From contig CALKRW010000048.1 in the NCBI GenBank assembly GCA_937989585.1, positions 62,001 through 126,000 of the forward strand: a stretch of 64,000 bases of DNA, in the 5' to 3' direction. Positions 19,499 to 27,766 of the stretch are shown here, piece after piece. The notes beneath the pieces were generated by a model. It ran no database searches, was not told the origin of the DNA, and saw only the letters and a list, made by a program, of their open reading frames with translations. How positions within the stretch are numbered: the first letter of the stretch is position 1; every line of letters begins with the position of its first letter. Made by a program: the position numbers and the translations under genes. The DNA is from an uncultured Porphyromonadaceae bacterium (GTDB taxonomy: Bacteria > Bacteroidota > Bacteroidia > Bacteroidales > Muribaculaceae).

Positions 19499-19960
19499 CT
19501 AAGAAATGGCCATATATTGAGGGCATTGGCAAGGAGGCGGACGTCGGGTGAGTTCGCAAGGGGCTTTGGGTGGTGATTCGTTGGAGGAGTAATTGTAAGT
19601 GGTGTGGTTTATTGTTCGGGAATGCCTTGCGGAGGTGTTACGAGCGTTTGTGCGATGAAAGGAATTCTGCTGTAGGACAATGATATCGCCATAAAAATTA
19701 GCGAACTGGGGTTCGGTGATGGTGATTTCTTCATCTTCCTGGACATAATCGGTATCTGACGTTAATGGAATTATTTCGTCAGCAAGTATCGCTTTAAGTT
19801 CAGAGTATGCCTGCGCGATTACATAACAAGAAGATTGCAAAGCCGCATACTGTTCGTCAATAGCGTCTTTTTCTTCCTTGAGACGGTTAATCGTAGCGTT
19901 AAGTTCCATAATCTTCCTGCAAAGAAAAGCATCGGGAGTTTCACAAGTGTTGTTTTCCAT
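19499..19960 (-). CDS. Hypothetical protein with a short coiled coil
   Basis: Not recognised. From the ATG at 19960 it gives 153 residues, starting MENNTCETPDAFLCRK. Residues about 18-40 (IMELNATINRLKEEKDAIDEQY) have heptad spacing of hydrophobics, so a coiled coil is likely. The C-terminal third is Ser/Thr/Asn/Arg/Pro-rich and looks disordered. A further upstream ATG (20062) is open in frame but lies beyond the -7 element at 20008-20015, so I reject it as start. No signal peptide. Whether it is translated at all is uncertain. Confidence 0.5.
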   Translation of the reverse strand: MENNTCETPDAFLCRKIMELNATINRLKEEKDAIDEQYAALQSSCYVIAQAYSELKAILADEIIPLTSDTDYVQEDEEITITEPQFANFYGDIIVLQQNSFHRTNARNTSARHSRTINHTTYNYSSNESPPKAPCELTRRPPPCQCPQYMAIS

Positions 19961-20007
19961 AGAAATGTGTGTTTTGATAAGTTTATAAAATAGTGGTTTT
20001 GATGCTG

Positions 20008-20015
20008 CAAAGATA
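20008..20015 (-). promoter_or_regulatory. -7 element upstream of the 19960 start
   Basis: TATCTTTG on the minus strand, 47 bp before the chosen ATG. No TTG at the standard spacing. It supports the shorter start of the hypothetical gene. Confidence 0.45.
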
Positions 20016-20067
20016 CAACATCCATAAGGCGAAAATGCTCCACCGTCTGAATAGATTGGCAAAAATT

Positions 20068-20099
20068 AAAAAAATTTTCCTTGAGAGGAAAATTTTTTT
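20068..20099 (-). terminator. Perfect A/T-rich hairpin, probable terminator
   Basis: AAAAAAATTTTCC (20068-20080), loop TTGAGA, GGAAAATTTTTTT (20087-20099): 13-bp perfect arms with a T run on either strand. It lies downstream of the minus-strand DUF6624-like gene and could stop transcription in both directions. Confidence 0.6.
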
Positions 20100-20100
20100 C

Positions 20101-20135
20101 AAAATGGAACAAAATGGAACGAAATGGAACGAAAT
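20101..20135. repeat. Short tandem repeat, 10-bp unit
   Basis: Three full copies of RAAATGGAAC plus a partial fourth, directly next to the hairpin at 20068-20099 and in a stretch without a gene. Role unknown. Confidence 0.8.
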
Positions 20136-20231
20136 AATACCCGAGATTCCCGAGTAAGTCGAGGGAGGGAGAATGTTGGATATAATGAAAGACGGACTTT
20201 CGGAGGGCTAATCATCCCTATGATGACCGGG

Positions 20232-21125
20232 TTATTGGGGATAGTCTTCTAGGGGTGGTAAGTCCATTTCTTTTCGCAGGGCATTGACGTGGGCTGGATC
20301 CTGGATTTGCCATATCACCATTTCTTTTGAATCGGGGCTTTGACGCACTCTTTGGGTTCCGTATTTTTGAGGTTTACCGGCGTATAAGAGTTGTCTGTCA
20401 TACATTTTTGCGAACAGGGCCTTGGGTATTTCATTATTCCGAGCAGCAGACTCAAATAATGTGATATACTTATCTATTATCTCAGGGGTAGCATGCTGAA
20501 TGACAAAGAATAAAGCCTGGTTTGCAGTGCCGACTTTAGACTCAGGAATCCAACCATGCTTGTCGAGCAATTCGACAGTACGGGCAAGGTTAATGCTGTC
20601 ATTATGCTGCATCTCATTCCAATAACGAGTTATAGCCTCTTTGTTCTGAGGGTCAGATTTTGATATCGTGATTAAATGACCGCGTGGATTCTGGTCTGAG
20701 TGGTAAATATCCAGAAGAATATTCCTCAACGGAATGTCGTAGCCGATGTCTGCGTTTGCCAAACGGCGTTCATTCTCATTCTGAAGGGAATCCCATTGCG
20801 GTAACAGGCGGCAATCCTGCAAGAGTTCAGTCACTGAAATACGCTCGTCAAAGAATTCAGAATCGTAATCAAGTGCTTGGGAAACCAGCACAACGGCAAG
20901 TGAGTCATTATCACACTGTGCAGCGGCTATGGCTGCATTCATGGCATCATTAGATTTCATTCTGCGGATATCGCCATTATTTGCGCCAAGATATTCCTGC
21001 AAGGCTTCGGAGTACTTATATTCCGAAAGCAATGAATCCACACGAAGACATGTCGATGTCTGAGCATTCGATTGAAGTGTAATGGCCGATAAAACAGCCA
21101 TTACCAATAGTTTTATTCCTTTCAT
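20232..21125 (-). CDS. Exported protein, DUF6624-like
   Basis: 297 residues with a signal peptide (MKGIKLLVMAVLSAITLQSNAQ), so exported to periplasm or surface. The first half has helical, tetratricopeptide-like character (SLLSEYKYSEALQEYL, NDSLAVVLVSQALDYD). The second half (about 160-240) carries VELLDKHGWIPESKVGTANQALFFVIQHA, which resembles the core of DUF6624 proteins as I remember them. No catalytic motif is recognised. It is transcribed with the minus-strand group here, with a hairpin terminator at 20068-20099 downstream. Confidence 0.7.
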   Translation of the reverse strand: MKGIKLLVMAVLSAITLQSNAQTSTCLRVDSLLSEYKYSEALQEYLGANNGDIRRMKSNDAMNAAIAAAQCDNDSLAVVLVSQALDYDSEFFDERISVTELLQDCRLLPQWDSLQNENERRLANADIGYDIPLRNILLDIYHSDQNPRGHLITISKSDPQNKEAITRYWNEMQHNDSINLARTVELLDKHGWIPESKVGTANQALFFVIQHATPEIIDKYITLFESAARNNEIPKALFAKMYDRQLLYAGKPQKYGTQRVRQSPDSKEMVIWQIQDPAHVNALRKEMDLPPLEDYPQ

Positions 21126-21238
21126 ATTATTATTAAGTTTTCGGCAAAATTACGACTAAACATACTCTTCATCCTCAACATATGTTGAAAAATGACCTTA
21201 TCTTACGAAAATTTGTATCTTTCACACCGGTAATAAAA

Positions 21239-21271
21239 ATCGGCCATTTAGCCTTATGCTAAATGGCCGAT
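21239..21271 (-). terminator. Strong hairpin terminator of the 21.3-22.9 kb minus-strand genes
   Basis: Perfect 13-bp inverted repeat ATCGGCCATTTAG / CTAAATGGCCGAT with a 7-base loop; on the minus strand it is followed by TTTTTATT. It ends the transcript that contains the three genes above it. Confidence 0.85.
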
Positions 21272-21298
21272 CGTATTATTATAATAAATAACTAAATA

Positions 21299-21673
21299 TC
21301 AGATGATAAAGGATTGATCGTGGCGGGTCAGGAGGGATATGAAGAGGGCTGTGATGGCGCACACAATCGGTGTTATGTACCACCATGGATTGGCGGCTTT
21401 CATTGGGGCAATAATAAGGAAATACAGGACGAACCAGCCGCTAATGCTTGAAAGCCATGTGTTGATGACAATACTTTTCGGCTTTTTTATCCAGAACCAT
21501 AGTGAATAGGCAATGAAATACAACAATGCCACGCCACTACAAACGGCAGGCAACAGAGTGGTTCGCATATAGGCCATCAACAAAAGACATACTATAATAG
21601 TAATCACAAGGGCGTTAAGCACTTTGCTGTTATAAAAGGCATACAGGCGCCTGTGCCGTATCTCTGTCTTCAT
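21299..21673 (-). CDS. Hypothetical four-helix membrane protein
   Basis: 124 residues, not recognised. Four hydrophobic segments are visible: about 20-36 (ALVITIIVCLLLMAYM), 42-60 (AVCSGVALLYFIAYSLWFW), 72-88 (SSISGWFVLYFLIIAP) and 96-112 (YITPIVCAITALFISLL). The basic N-terminus MKTEIRHRRLY suggests a cytoplasmic start. No charged residues within helices that would suggest a transporter. It is last in a three-gene minus-strand group, 41 bp after the lipoprotein gene. Confidence 0.65.
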   Translation of the reverse strand: MKTEIRHRRLYAFYNSKVLNALVITIIVCLLLMAYMRTTLLPAVCSGVALLYFIAYSLWFWIKKPKSIVINTWLSSISGWFVLYFLIIAPMKAANPWWYITPIVCAITALFISLLTRHDQSFII

Positions 21674-21714
21674 GTCAAAAATAAAAAAAAAGATTCGCGC
21701 CGGGACGCTTCATA

Positions 21715-22173
21715 TTATTTCTTGGGGAAGGTTTCGGAGATCTGTTTTGCCACGCGCTTGATTGCACGTCTCAAATCTCCTGCATAATCAATACTTAAGC
21801 CATATGCGCCTCGACAGGAAGCGACAGGGCGACCGGTCATATAATCAATGAAGTTTACCGTAACGATAGTCTCGTTATCATATTGGCTGACTCCGTATTT
21901 GACCAGAAGCAACTTTTCCTGTTGCTGCGGTGTAAGTTCGTAAATACGTTGAGCGCTGACCAACTGCAATCTGGAGCATTCAACGGCATCGAACAACTGA
22001 ATCTCATATTCCATCAATTCAGCCGGAATATGATAGGTATCATCGTTTATGATTGAGGCATACTCGTATTTCGAGAGATTGACGTTGGCGGAAACAGTAG
22101 ATTTAGATGTTGTGCAGCCAGAAAGAGCAATCACAGCGACCAATGTGATGAAATAATTAATAAGGGTCCGCAT
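21715..22173 (-). CDS. Hypothetical lipoprotein
   Basis: 152 residues from the ATG at 22173, which follows the stop of the upstream gene by 4 bp. Signal peptide MRTLINYFITLVAVIALSGC with lipobox LSGC, so a lipoprotein anchored at Cys20. The mature part (STVSANVNLSKYEYASIIND ... YMTGRPVASCRG ... DLRRAIKRVAKQISETF) resembles small Bacteroidales lipoproteins with a DUF4136/GNA1162-like alpha/beta layout, but I cannot assign a family. Confidence 0.7.
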   Translation of the reverse strand: MRTLINYFITLVAVIALSGCTTSKSTVSANVNLSKYEYASIINDDTYHIPAELMEYEIQLFDAVECSRLQLVSAQRIYELTPQQQEKLLLVKYGVSQYDNETIVTVNFIDYMTGRPVASCRGAYGLSIDYAGDLRRAIKRVAKQISETFPKK

Positions 22174-22177
22174 AGTA

Positions 22178-22930
22178 TTATCTTGAAGATTTAACAATCA
22201 GGAAAACACGTGTATAGACACTCCCATAACGAACCAGAAGGGCAACCTGTGCACGACCTTCGCCTGTCCATTCATTATTAGTAAACGTCACACGATTCCC
22301 GTCTAACTCAATCTGGAGAGATCCTTTCAAACTGTTATATCCGTCTATATTATTGACCTCGAAATTATCGTCTATCTCACAGCCTTTGGGGAATGAGTAA
22401 ACAGCAGTTTCCAGATAATCATCCCTGTTTTCGCCTTTCATAGATACCTCAAAGGATGAATTCCATTTCGGAAGTTGAGAAACTTCGGGAGTACATTCGG
22501 CATAGTTGATTTTGGCGCCTGTAATATCATTTTCTCTATCGTAAATCCAAGAATCGACAAAAACATTATAATAGGTGGAATTTAAAGGTAAAGCACGTTC
22601 ATCCGCAACAGTCCTTATATCACGGCCCAATACGATCTGATAGAAACTGCCGGGAGTAACCGCAACTTCCTGAGCAATCTGAGAGAGAGCGGGAACTTTC
22701 TTAAAGCCACCTTTGCTACCGAGGTCCGTAATTCCACAATAAGATGAAGTGAAGTTCATGTTAGAATTGATATAGACATCCGAACCTCCAATGGTTGTAC
22801 TATTGTCACCTACCATCATGTTTAAGGCTATAGCGTCTGTAGGGATCTTAGGCTCATCGTCATTACTGCATGATACCGCCGAGATGGCGGCCAATAAGAC
22901 AAGAGTGATAAATAATCTGTTCATAATCAT
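22178..22930 (-). CDS. Hypothetical lipoprotein, DUF5036-like
   Basis: 250 residues from the ATG at 22930 (MIMNRLFITLVLLAAISAVSC), giving a clean lipoprotein signal with Cys21; an upstream in-frame ATG at 22993 would add a charged leader and is unlikely. The mature protein begins with an acidic SNDDEP spacer, then VYINSNMNFTSSYCGITDLG, a pattern I associate with Bacteroides DUF5036 lipoproteins. All-beta character. Start of the three-gene unit ending at the 21239 terminator. Function unknown. Confidence 0.6.
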   Translation of the reverse strand: MIMNRLFITLVLLAAISAVSCSNDDEPKIPTDAIALNMMVGDNSTTIGGSDVYINSNMNFTSSYCGITDLGSKGGFKKVPALSQIAQEVAVTPGSFYQIVLGRDIRTVADERALPLNSTYYNVFVDSWIYDRENDITGAKINYAECTPEVSQLPKWNSSFEVSMKGENRDDYLETAVYSFPKGCEIDDNFEVNNIDGYNSLKGSLQIELDGNRVTFTNNEWTGEGRAQVALLVRYGSVYTRVFLIVKSSR

Positions 22931-23073
22931 CGTTTTTATTGTCTTTTTAGTTCTGAAGTGATTGGCCAAAGTCAATCTAAAGAAAGTATTCATACTAATA
23001 TGACGACAAAGGTAATGATTTGTTACAGAAAACGGCTAAACAAATGTTGAAAATATTAATCAAAGATGGATGT

Positions 23074-23104
23074 TTGGTGAGATTTGGAAAAGTTCGTAAA
23101 TTTG
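23074..23104 (+). promoter_or_regulatory. Promoter of the zinc-ribbon protein gene
   Basis: TTG (23074-23076), 20 bp, TAAATTTG (23097-23104), a full consensus match. It decides the start: the in-frame TTG codon at 23084 lies inside this promoter and cannot be the initiator of this transcript. Confidence 0.65.
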
Positions 23105-23188
23105 TTGGTGAGAGCAGGGCATAAACGCAATGTCTTCGTTTTCGGAAACAAATCACTTGAAAGCAAACTCTTAGAAAACATATTCCGC

Positions 23189-23893
23189 ATGAGAACAAGC
23201 GTTTCGGCCGATGACCTGAGAGCCGAATGTCTTAAGGAAAAATATTCCCGCCAACTGAGCCGTCCCGAGGTTTTCCCGGACGAAGAGAAGTGGCAATACA
23301 TAATCGATCGCAAGATGACCGGAATAGGCTCGGGACTATACCGGAAATATCTCGTGTCATGGCTGACAGACGAGAAAGACCGCTGCGACTTCCATCAGGC
23401 GGCATTACGGTATTTTCCGGAATACATAGCCACTGTCGACCGCAAGTATGCGCTCAGGGTGGTTTATGATGACATTGATTCCGCTCCCGACGCAAGCATT
23501 GAGGTAATACGCGAGGCAAGGCTATTCGATGCGGAGCATCTGATAGCCCTACTCGGCGACAGCGAGAACTCGCGGCTCGGTTTTGTAGTATCGTGCCTTT
23601 GTGCCTATCAGCCGGAATATACGCGGGCTGACCTTGCGGCGATGCGCAATCTCCTGGCAATAGTACGTGACCCTGACCCCGTGGGCGAGATACGTCAAAG
23701 CAAAGGCCTGCTCGGCGCCACGACCAAATATATCTGCCCACGGGGCCACAGCAACGACGTCTCAAGCAACTACTGCCATGTTGAGGGCTGCGGGCTGAAC
23801 ATTTACGGGCTGACCGAAGAACAGGATGCCATCATAGACGACTTCGAGAAACGTGTGGCGGCACTGTCTGCACTTCTTGGTGAGCAAAAATAA
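23189..23893 (+). CDS. Zinc-ribbon protein of unknown function
   Basis: Start placed at ATG 23189 (234 residues) because the longer frame overlaps the promoter. The N-terminal part is helical and charged (VSADDLRAECLKEKYSRQL). The C-terminal part has a four-cysteine-type zinc site: CPRGHSNDVSSNYCHVEGCG (about residues 183-202), followed by a helix ending ALSALLGEQK. No known enzymatic motif. Its stop codon abuts the promoter of the next gene. Ribosome- or nucleic-acid-binding is possible for such ribbons, but that is a guess. Confidence 0.7.
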   Translation: MRTSVSADDLRAECLKEKYSRQLSRPEVFPDEEKWQYIIDRKMTGIGSGLYRKYLVSWLTDEKDRCDFHQAALRYFPEYIATVDRKYALRVVYDDIDSAPDASIEVIREARLFDAEHLIALLGDSENSRLGFVVSCLCAYQPEYTRADLAAMRNLLAIVRDPDPVGEIRQSKGLLGATTKYICPRGHSNDVSSNYCHVEGCGLNIYGLTEEQDAIIDDFEKRVAALSALLGEQK

Positions 23894-23923
23894 TTGGAGT
23901 TACAGAAAAAAGGCGTAAATTTG
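23894..23923 (+). promoter_or_regulatory. Promoter of the hydrolase/Mur ligase/Ddl cluster
   Basis: TTG (23894-23896) immediately after the preceding stop codon, 19 bp, TAAATTTG (23916-23923); the ATG of the hydrolase follows 42 bp later. Confidence 0.7.
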
Positions 23924-23964
23924 CATGATATTCCGGTGAGAGCCGGAAGAAAGGCTAATACGCT

Positions 23965-24726
23965 ATGGACAAAAAAATAAATATAAGCGGCATTGACCTG
24001 CACTACCGAGTCAGCGGCTCCGGTCCGGCACTGATACTGATGCACGGATGGGGATGCAACGTCGATACTGTCGCCTCGATAGAGAAGGTAGCCGCGGAAT
24101 CGCATACGGTCTACAACATCGATCTGCCGGGTTTCGGACAATCAACCGAACCGCAGGCAGTGTGGGGAGTCGAAGACTATACACGTCTGATAGAAGAGTT
24201 CGCCAGAAGTCTGGGCATAGAGAATCCCTCGCTCATCGGTCACTCGTTCGGTGGCCGCATCTCCATATTGTACGGCTCGCGGAACAAGGCCGACAAGATT
24301 GTGCTGGTTGACGCCGCGGGAGTTAAACCAAAACGCCCGCTTAAGTATTATATTAAGGTGTACTCATTCAAGACCGGTAAATGGCTCGCAAAGACATTCA
24401 TGCCCAAGCATAAGGCCGAGCAATTCATCGAGAAGATGCGCGGAGGGCGCGGATCGTCAGACTATGCGCAGGCTACGCCGAAGATGCGCGCCATATTGTC
24501 GAAGTGCGTAAACGAGGACCTGAAAGCGGTGATGCCCTTGATAAAAGCCCCTACCCTGCTTATCTGGGGAGAAAACGACACGGCAACCCCCCTGAGCGAC
24601 GCCAAGACAATGGAGACACTTATTCCAGGCGCCGGGTTGGTTTCCTTCCCGGGATGCAGCCACTATTCATTCCTTGACAATCCACGGCAGTTCGCCGCCG
24701 TCCTGGACTCTTTCCTAAGATCATAA
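23965..24726 (+). CDS. Alpha/beta hydrolase
   Basis: 253-residue cytosolic alpha/beta hydrolase. Oxyanion region LMHGWGCN (about 29-36), nucleophile Ser94 in GHSFGGR, Asp205 in IWGENDTATP and His233 in GCSHYSFLD make a full catalytic triad. A cap-like insertion lies about residues 125-175 (KVYSFKTGKWLAKTF ... MRGGRGSSDYAQATPKMRAIL). It heads a unit with a membrane-tethered MurF-like ligase (19 bp gap) and Ddl, which suggests a cell-wall precursor substrate, but the reaction is not known. Confidence 0.85.
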   Translation: MDKKINISGIDLHYRVSGSGPALILMHGWGCNVDTVASIEKVAAESHTVYNIDLPGFGQSTEPQAVWGVEDYTRLIEEFARSLGIENPSLIGHSFGGRISILYGSRNKADKIVLVDAAGVKPKRPLKYYIKVYSFKTGKWLAKTFMPKHKAEQFIEKMRGGRGSSDYAQATPKMRAILSKCVNEDLKAVMPLIKAPTLLIWGENDTATPLSDAKTMETLIPGAGLVSFPGCSHYSFLDNPRQFAAVLDSFLRS

Positions 24727-24745
24727 AACACCTTATAATTAATAT

Positions 24746-26338
24746 ATGCTACTGACACTTTCAAGCATAGTATGTCTGCTGACCGCCCTCCTGCTCGGCT
24801 GCGAACTTCGCCGCGACCTGATGATGTTGCAGCAGAACTCTTACCGTCGCGAGCGCTACATGAAATGGCTCCGCGTGTCGGGCGACACCACCTCGGTTTC
24901 GCGACTCATCGGACTTGTAATATTCATGATATGCCTCTGCGGACTTCATCTGGAAATGATAGGACTGGCACTGACGGCAATATTCGCCATATATATGTCC
25001 TGGAGCCTGATGACGGCAAAATACAAGAAACCGCTCGTGATGACCGCTCGCGCGACAAGAATCTTCGCAACAAACATCGTTATTTGCACGATTATCGTCG
25101 CCGTTGTGGTAGCACTGTTCTACAAGTCGGCAGAGTTCGCCACTACAATCGCCTCGATAGCCATGCTCGGCCTCTACTGTCTGTCACATGTCGTGACACT
25201 GGCATCGAATGTCATACTACAGCCCCTGGAGAAATCCATCAACCGGCGCTACTACAATGACGCGAAAAACCGTCTGGAAGGCATGTCCGACCTGAAGATA
25301 ATCGGCGTCACCGGCAGTTACGGCAAGACATCAACCAAGCACTACCTTCAGCGCATACTTTCCGAGGAGTTCGACACGCTGATGACTCCCGGAAGTTTCA
25401 ATACAACATTGGGCGTAGTACGCACCATACGCGAGAACCTGCGTCCCTACAACCAGGTCTTCATCGTAGAGATGGGAGCGAAACAGCGCGGAGACATAAA
25501 GGAAATCTGCGATCTCGTTCACCCGACAATCGGCATAGTTACCGCAGTCGGCCCACAGCATCTCGAATCGTTCAAGACCATAGAGAACGTGCGTGACACC
25601 AAATTCGAACTCGTCGACTCACTTCCGGCTGACGGACTCGCCGTAGTCAACGATGATTTCGAGAAAATAGCCGGCCGCGAAATCAAGAACACCCGTTCAG
25701 TCAGATATGCCGTAAAGAACACCGAAGGCGCCACATTCGTGGCAACCGATATAGTCTACTCATCGACCGGCAGCAAATTTACTGTGCGCGGTCCTGAGGA
25801 CTTCACCATGCTATGCGAGACAAAACTCGTGGGCGAATGCAATATATCGAACCTTCTCGGAGCCATCGTGGTCGCCCTCGAACTAGGCGAGAATGTAGAG
25901 CGCATACGATATGCCATCAGCCAGATTGAGCCGGTCGAGCACCGACTGTCAATAAAGCATACTGCCGCCGGCGTTACCATACTTGACGATGCCTTCAACT
26001 CCAATCCCATGGGTTCGGCGATGGCACTCGACGTGCTTGCAATGATGAAGAAAGGACGCCGCATCGTGATTACCCCCGGCATGATTGAACTTGGCGACGA
26101 GCAGGAACAACTGAACTACGAGTTCGGACGCCATATAGCAGAATGCGCCGACCTTGCCTTTGTCGTGGGCGAATACAATCGCGAAGCCATCGTTAACGGC
26201 ATCAAGGACGGAGGCATGGATCCCATAGCGATACGCACATTCGACTCGTTCCGCGAGGCACAGCAATACCTCAACTCCACAGTCCAGGCTGGCGACACCG
26301 TACTGTACGAGAACGACCTGCCCGACACATTCAAATAA
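24746..26338 (+). CDS. Membrane-anchored Mur ligase family protein (MurF-like)
   Basis: 530 residues. Unlike standard MurF, the first about 160 residues are membranous: hydrophobic segments near 1-18, 54-72, 73-90, 109-127 and 134-154. From about residue 185 a Mur ligase begins: ATP loop GVTGSYGKTSTKHY (about 187-200), SFNTTLGVVRTI, EMGAKQRGDI, TAVGPQHLESF, VNDD, and the C-terminal domain with ILDDAFNSNPMGSAMALDVL. MurF adds D-Ala-D-Ala to UDP-MurNAc-tripeptide, and ddl follows directly (26 bp), so the substrate logic fits. It may replace or supplement a soluble MurF. Confidence 0.82.
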   Translation: MLLTLSSIVCLLTALLLGCELRRDLMMLQQNSYRRERYMKWLRVSGDTTSVSRLIGLVIFMICLCGLHLEMIGLALTAIFAIYMSWSLMTAKYKKPLVMTARATRIFATNIVICTIIVAVVVALFYKSAEFATTIASIAMLGLYCLSHVVTLASNVILQPLEKSINRRYYNDAKNRLEGMSDLKIIGVTGSYGKTSTKHYLQRILSEEFDTLMTPGSFNTTLGVVRTIRENLRPYNQVFIVEMGAKQRGDIKEICDLVHPTIGIVTAVGPQHLESFKTIENVRDTKFELVDSLPADGLAVVNDDFEKIAGREIKNTRSVRYAVKNTEGATFVATDIVYSSTGSKFTVRGPEDFTMLCETKLVGECNISNLLGAIVVALELGENVERIRYAISQIEPVEHRLSIKHTAAGVTILDDAFNSNPMGSAMALDVLAMMKKGRRIVITPGMIELGDEQEQLNYEFGRHIAECADLAFVVGEYNREAIVNGIKDGGMDPIAIRTFDSFREAQQYLNSTVQAGDTVLYENDLPDTFK

Positions 26339-26364
26339 AGAAAGCAAAACCAATCATAACAGAA

Positions 26365-27555
26365 ATGAAAACAAATATAGGCGTGTTCTTCGGCGGCAGG
26401 TCCACCGAGCACGAGATTTCAGTGATTTCGGCCTCGCAGGCCATGAGCGCCATCAACCGCGAACGCTTCGACGTAACACCTGTTTATATCACCAAACAAG
26501 GACGCTGGTACACAGGCGAAGCACTGCTGGAGGTTGCCAACTACCGCGACATACCCGCCCTGCTGGCAAAATGTACCGAAGTCTATATGCGTCCCGAATA
26601 CGGAGACTACAATCTCTATTGTTCACACAAGGGCCTTTTCGGACAGCAGGCCAAAGTACTCGCGACGCTTGACGTGGTCATCCCAGTCCTACACGGCGCC
26701 AACGGAGAGGACGGAGTCTTCCAGGGCATAATGACAGCCATCGGAATTCCTTTTGCCGGCTGCGACGTCCTCGCCTCGGCCAACGGCATGGACAAAATCA
26801 CGATGAAGATGATTCTTCAGGCATCGGACGTTCCTGTCGTCCCTTATGTATGGTTCACAGACAAGCAGTGGTTCGCACAGCGCGACGCACTGGTAAAGAA
26901 AGTCGAGGAGAAAATCGGCTACCCTGTCATCGTCAAGCCCGCAAATCTGGGTTCAAGCGTCGGCATCGGCCGCGCCGACAACCGAGAGTCTCTTATCGCA
27001 AAAGTCGACGAGGCACAGCGCTATTCGTCACGCCTCATCGTCGAGCATCTTGTCGAGCAACTGCAGGAAATCAACTGCTCGGTACTCGGCGACTGCGACG
27101 ACTACAGCATGTCGGTTCTTGAAGAACCCATTAAATCAGGTGAGATCCTCTCTTACCAGGACAAATATATGGGTGGTACCAAGGGCGCAAAAGGCATGCA
27201 GGCCTCAGCCAAACGCATACCCGCCGAACTACCCGAAGAACTCACCAAGCGCATACAGTATCTCGCAGGCGAGACTTTCCGCGTGCTCTCATGCAATGGT
27301 GTCGCACGAGTAGACGTTATCGTCGACCGTGCCGACTCGCAGGTTTACGTCAACGAAATCAACACAATCCCCGGATCACTTTCATTCTATCTCTGGGAGG
27401 CAACCGGAATATCGTTTGACAAACTCATGGAGCGTCTTGTCGCCCTCGCCCTCAAGCGCAAGCGCGAACTCGAGCACAAGACCTTCTCGTTTGACCAGAA
27501 TATCTTCTCACTCGGAGGTGGCGTAAAAGGAGCAAAAGGTGCGAAAGCCAAGTAA
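26365..27555 (+). CDS. ddl: D-alanine--D-alanine ligase
   Basis: 396-residue ATP-grasp enzyme. N-terminal GVFFGGRSTEHEISVISA (substrate-binding Glu), HGANGEDGVFQGIMTAIGIPFAGC, VKPANLGSSVGIGRA for the ATP-grasp lysine, and RVDVIVD ... NEINTIPGSLSFYLWE with the metal-binding Glu/Asn and phosphate-binding Ser. Longer than E. coli DdlB (306), with a basic/Gly-rich tail (GGGVKGAKGAKAK). Forms the dipeptide for the MurF reaction; it is last in the hydrolase-Mur ligase-ddl unit. Confidence 0.95.
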   Translation: MKTNIGVFFGGRSTEHEISVISASQAMSAINRERFDVTPVYITKQGRWYTGEALLEVANYRDIPALLAKCTEVYMRPEYGDYNLYCSHKGLFGQQAKVLATLDVVIPVLHGANGEDGVFQGIMTAIGIPFAGCDVLASANGMDKITMKMILQASDVPVVPYVWFTDKQWFAQRDALVKKVEEKIGYPVIVKPANLGSSVGIGRADNRESLIAKVDEAQRYSSRLIVEHLVEQLQEINCSVLGDCDDYSMSVLEEPIKSGEILSYQDKYMGGTKGAKGMQASAKRIPAELPEELTKRIQYLAGETFRVLSCNGVARVDVIVDRADSQVYVNEINTIPGSLSFYLWEATGISFDKLMERLVALALKRKRELEHKTFSFDQNIFSLGGGVKGAKGAKAK

Positions 27556-27651
27556 ATATCCGGATATCATACTGACATTCCGAAGTAAACCTGGCGAAAA
27601 CCCAAATGCGGTCAAACTTCCGCAGATACTGAAATTAGACAGCCCCCGAGT

Positions 27652-27682
27652 TTGCTCCGCTCATAAAAAATCGCTAAATTTG
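27652..27682 (+). promoter_or_regulatory. Promoter of thrS-infC-rpmI-rplT
   Basis: TTG (27652-27654), 20 bp, TAAATTTG (27675-27682). Transcription would begin near 27688, giving a leader of about 100 nt before thrS. Confidence 0.7.
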
Positions 27683-27687
27683 TAGGC

Positions 27688-27711
27688 CTGAAAGCCATAA
27701 GGCCATTTCAG
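27688..27711 (+). promoter_or_regulatory. Leader stem-loop I upstream of thrS
   Basis: CTGAAA (27688-27693) pairs with TTTCAG (27706-27711) and encloses GCC-ATAA-GGC. It starts right at the predicted transcript 5' end, so it could protect the mRNA or form part of a regulatory leader. Confidence 0.5.
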
Positions 27712-27738
27712 CGACCAGTTTCATAGAAAAATTGTTTG

Positions 27739-27766
27739 GCCGCCGTGTTGTAGGCGGCGGTCTTTT
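27739..27766 (+). promoter_or_regulatory. Terminator-like hairpin in the thrS leader (possible attenuator)
   Basis: GCCGCC (27739-27744), 8-base loop, GGCGGC (27753-27758), then GGTCTTTT. It looks like a rho-independent terminator but lies 20 bp before the thrS ATG, within the leader and downstream of the promoter. That fits transcription attenuation or an operator for ThrRS binding; neither is proven. No T-box motif is recognised. Confidence 0.5.
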
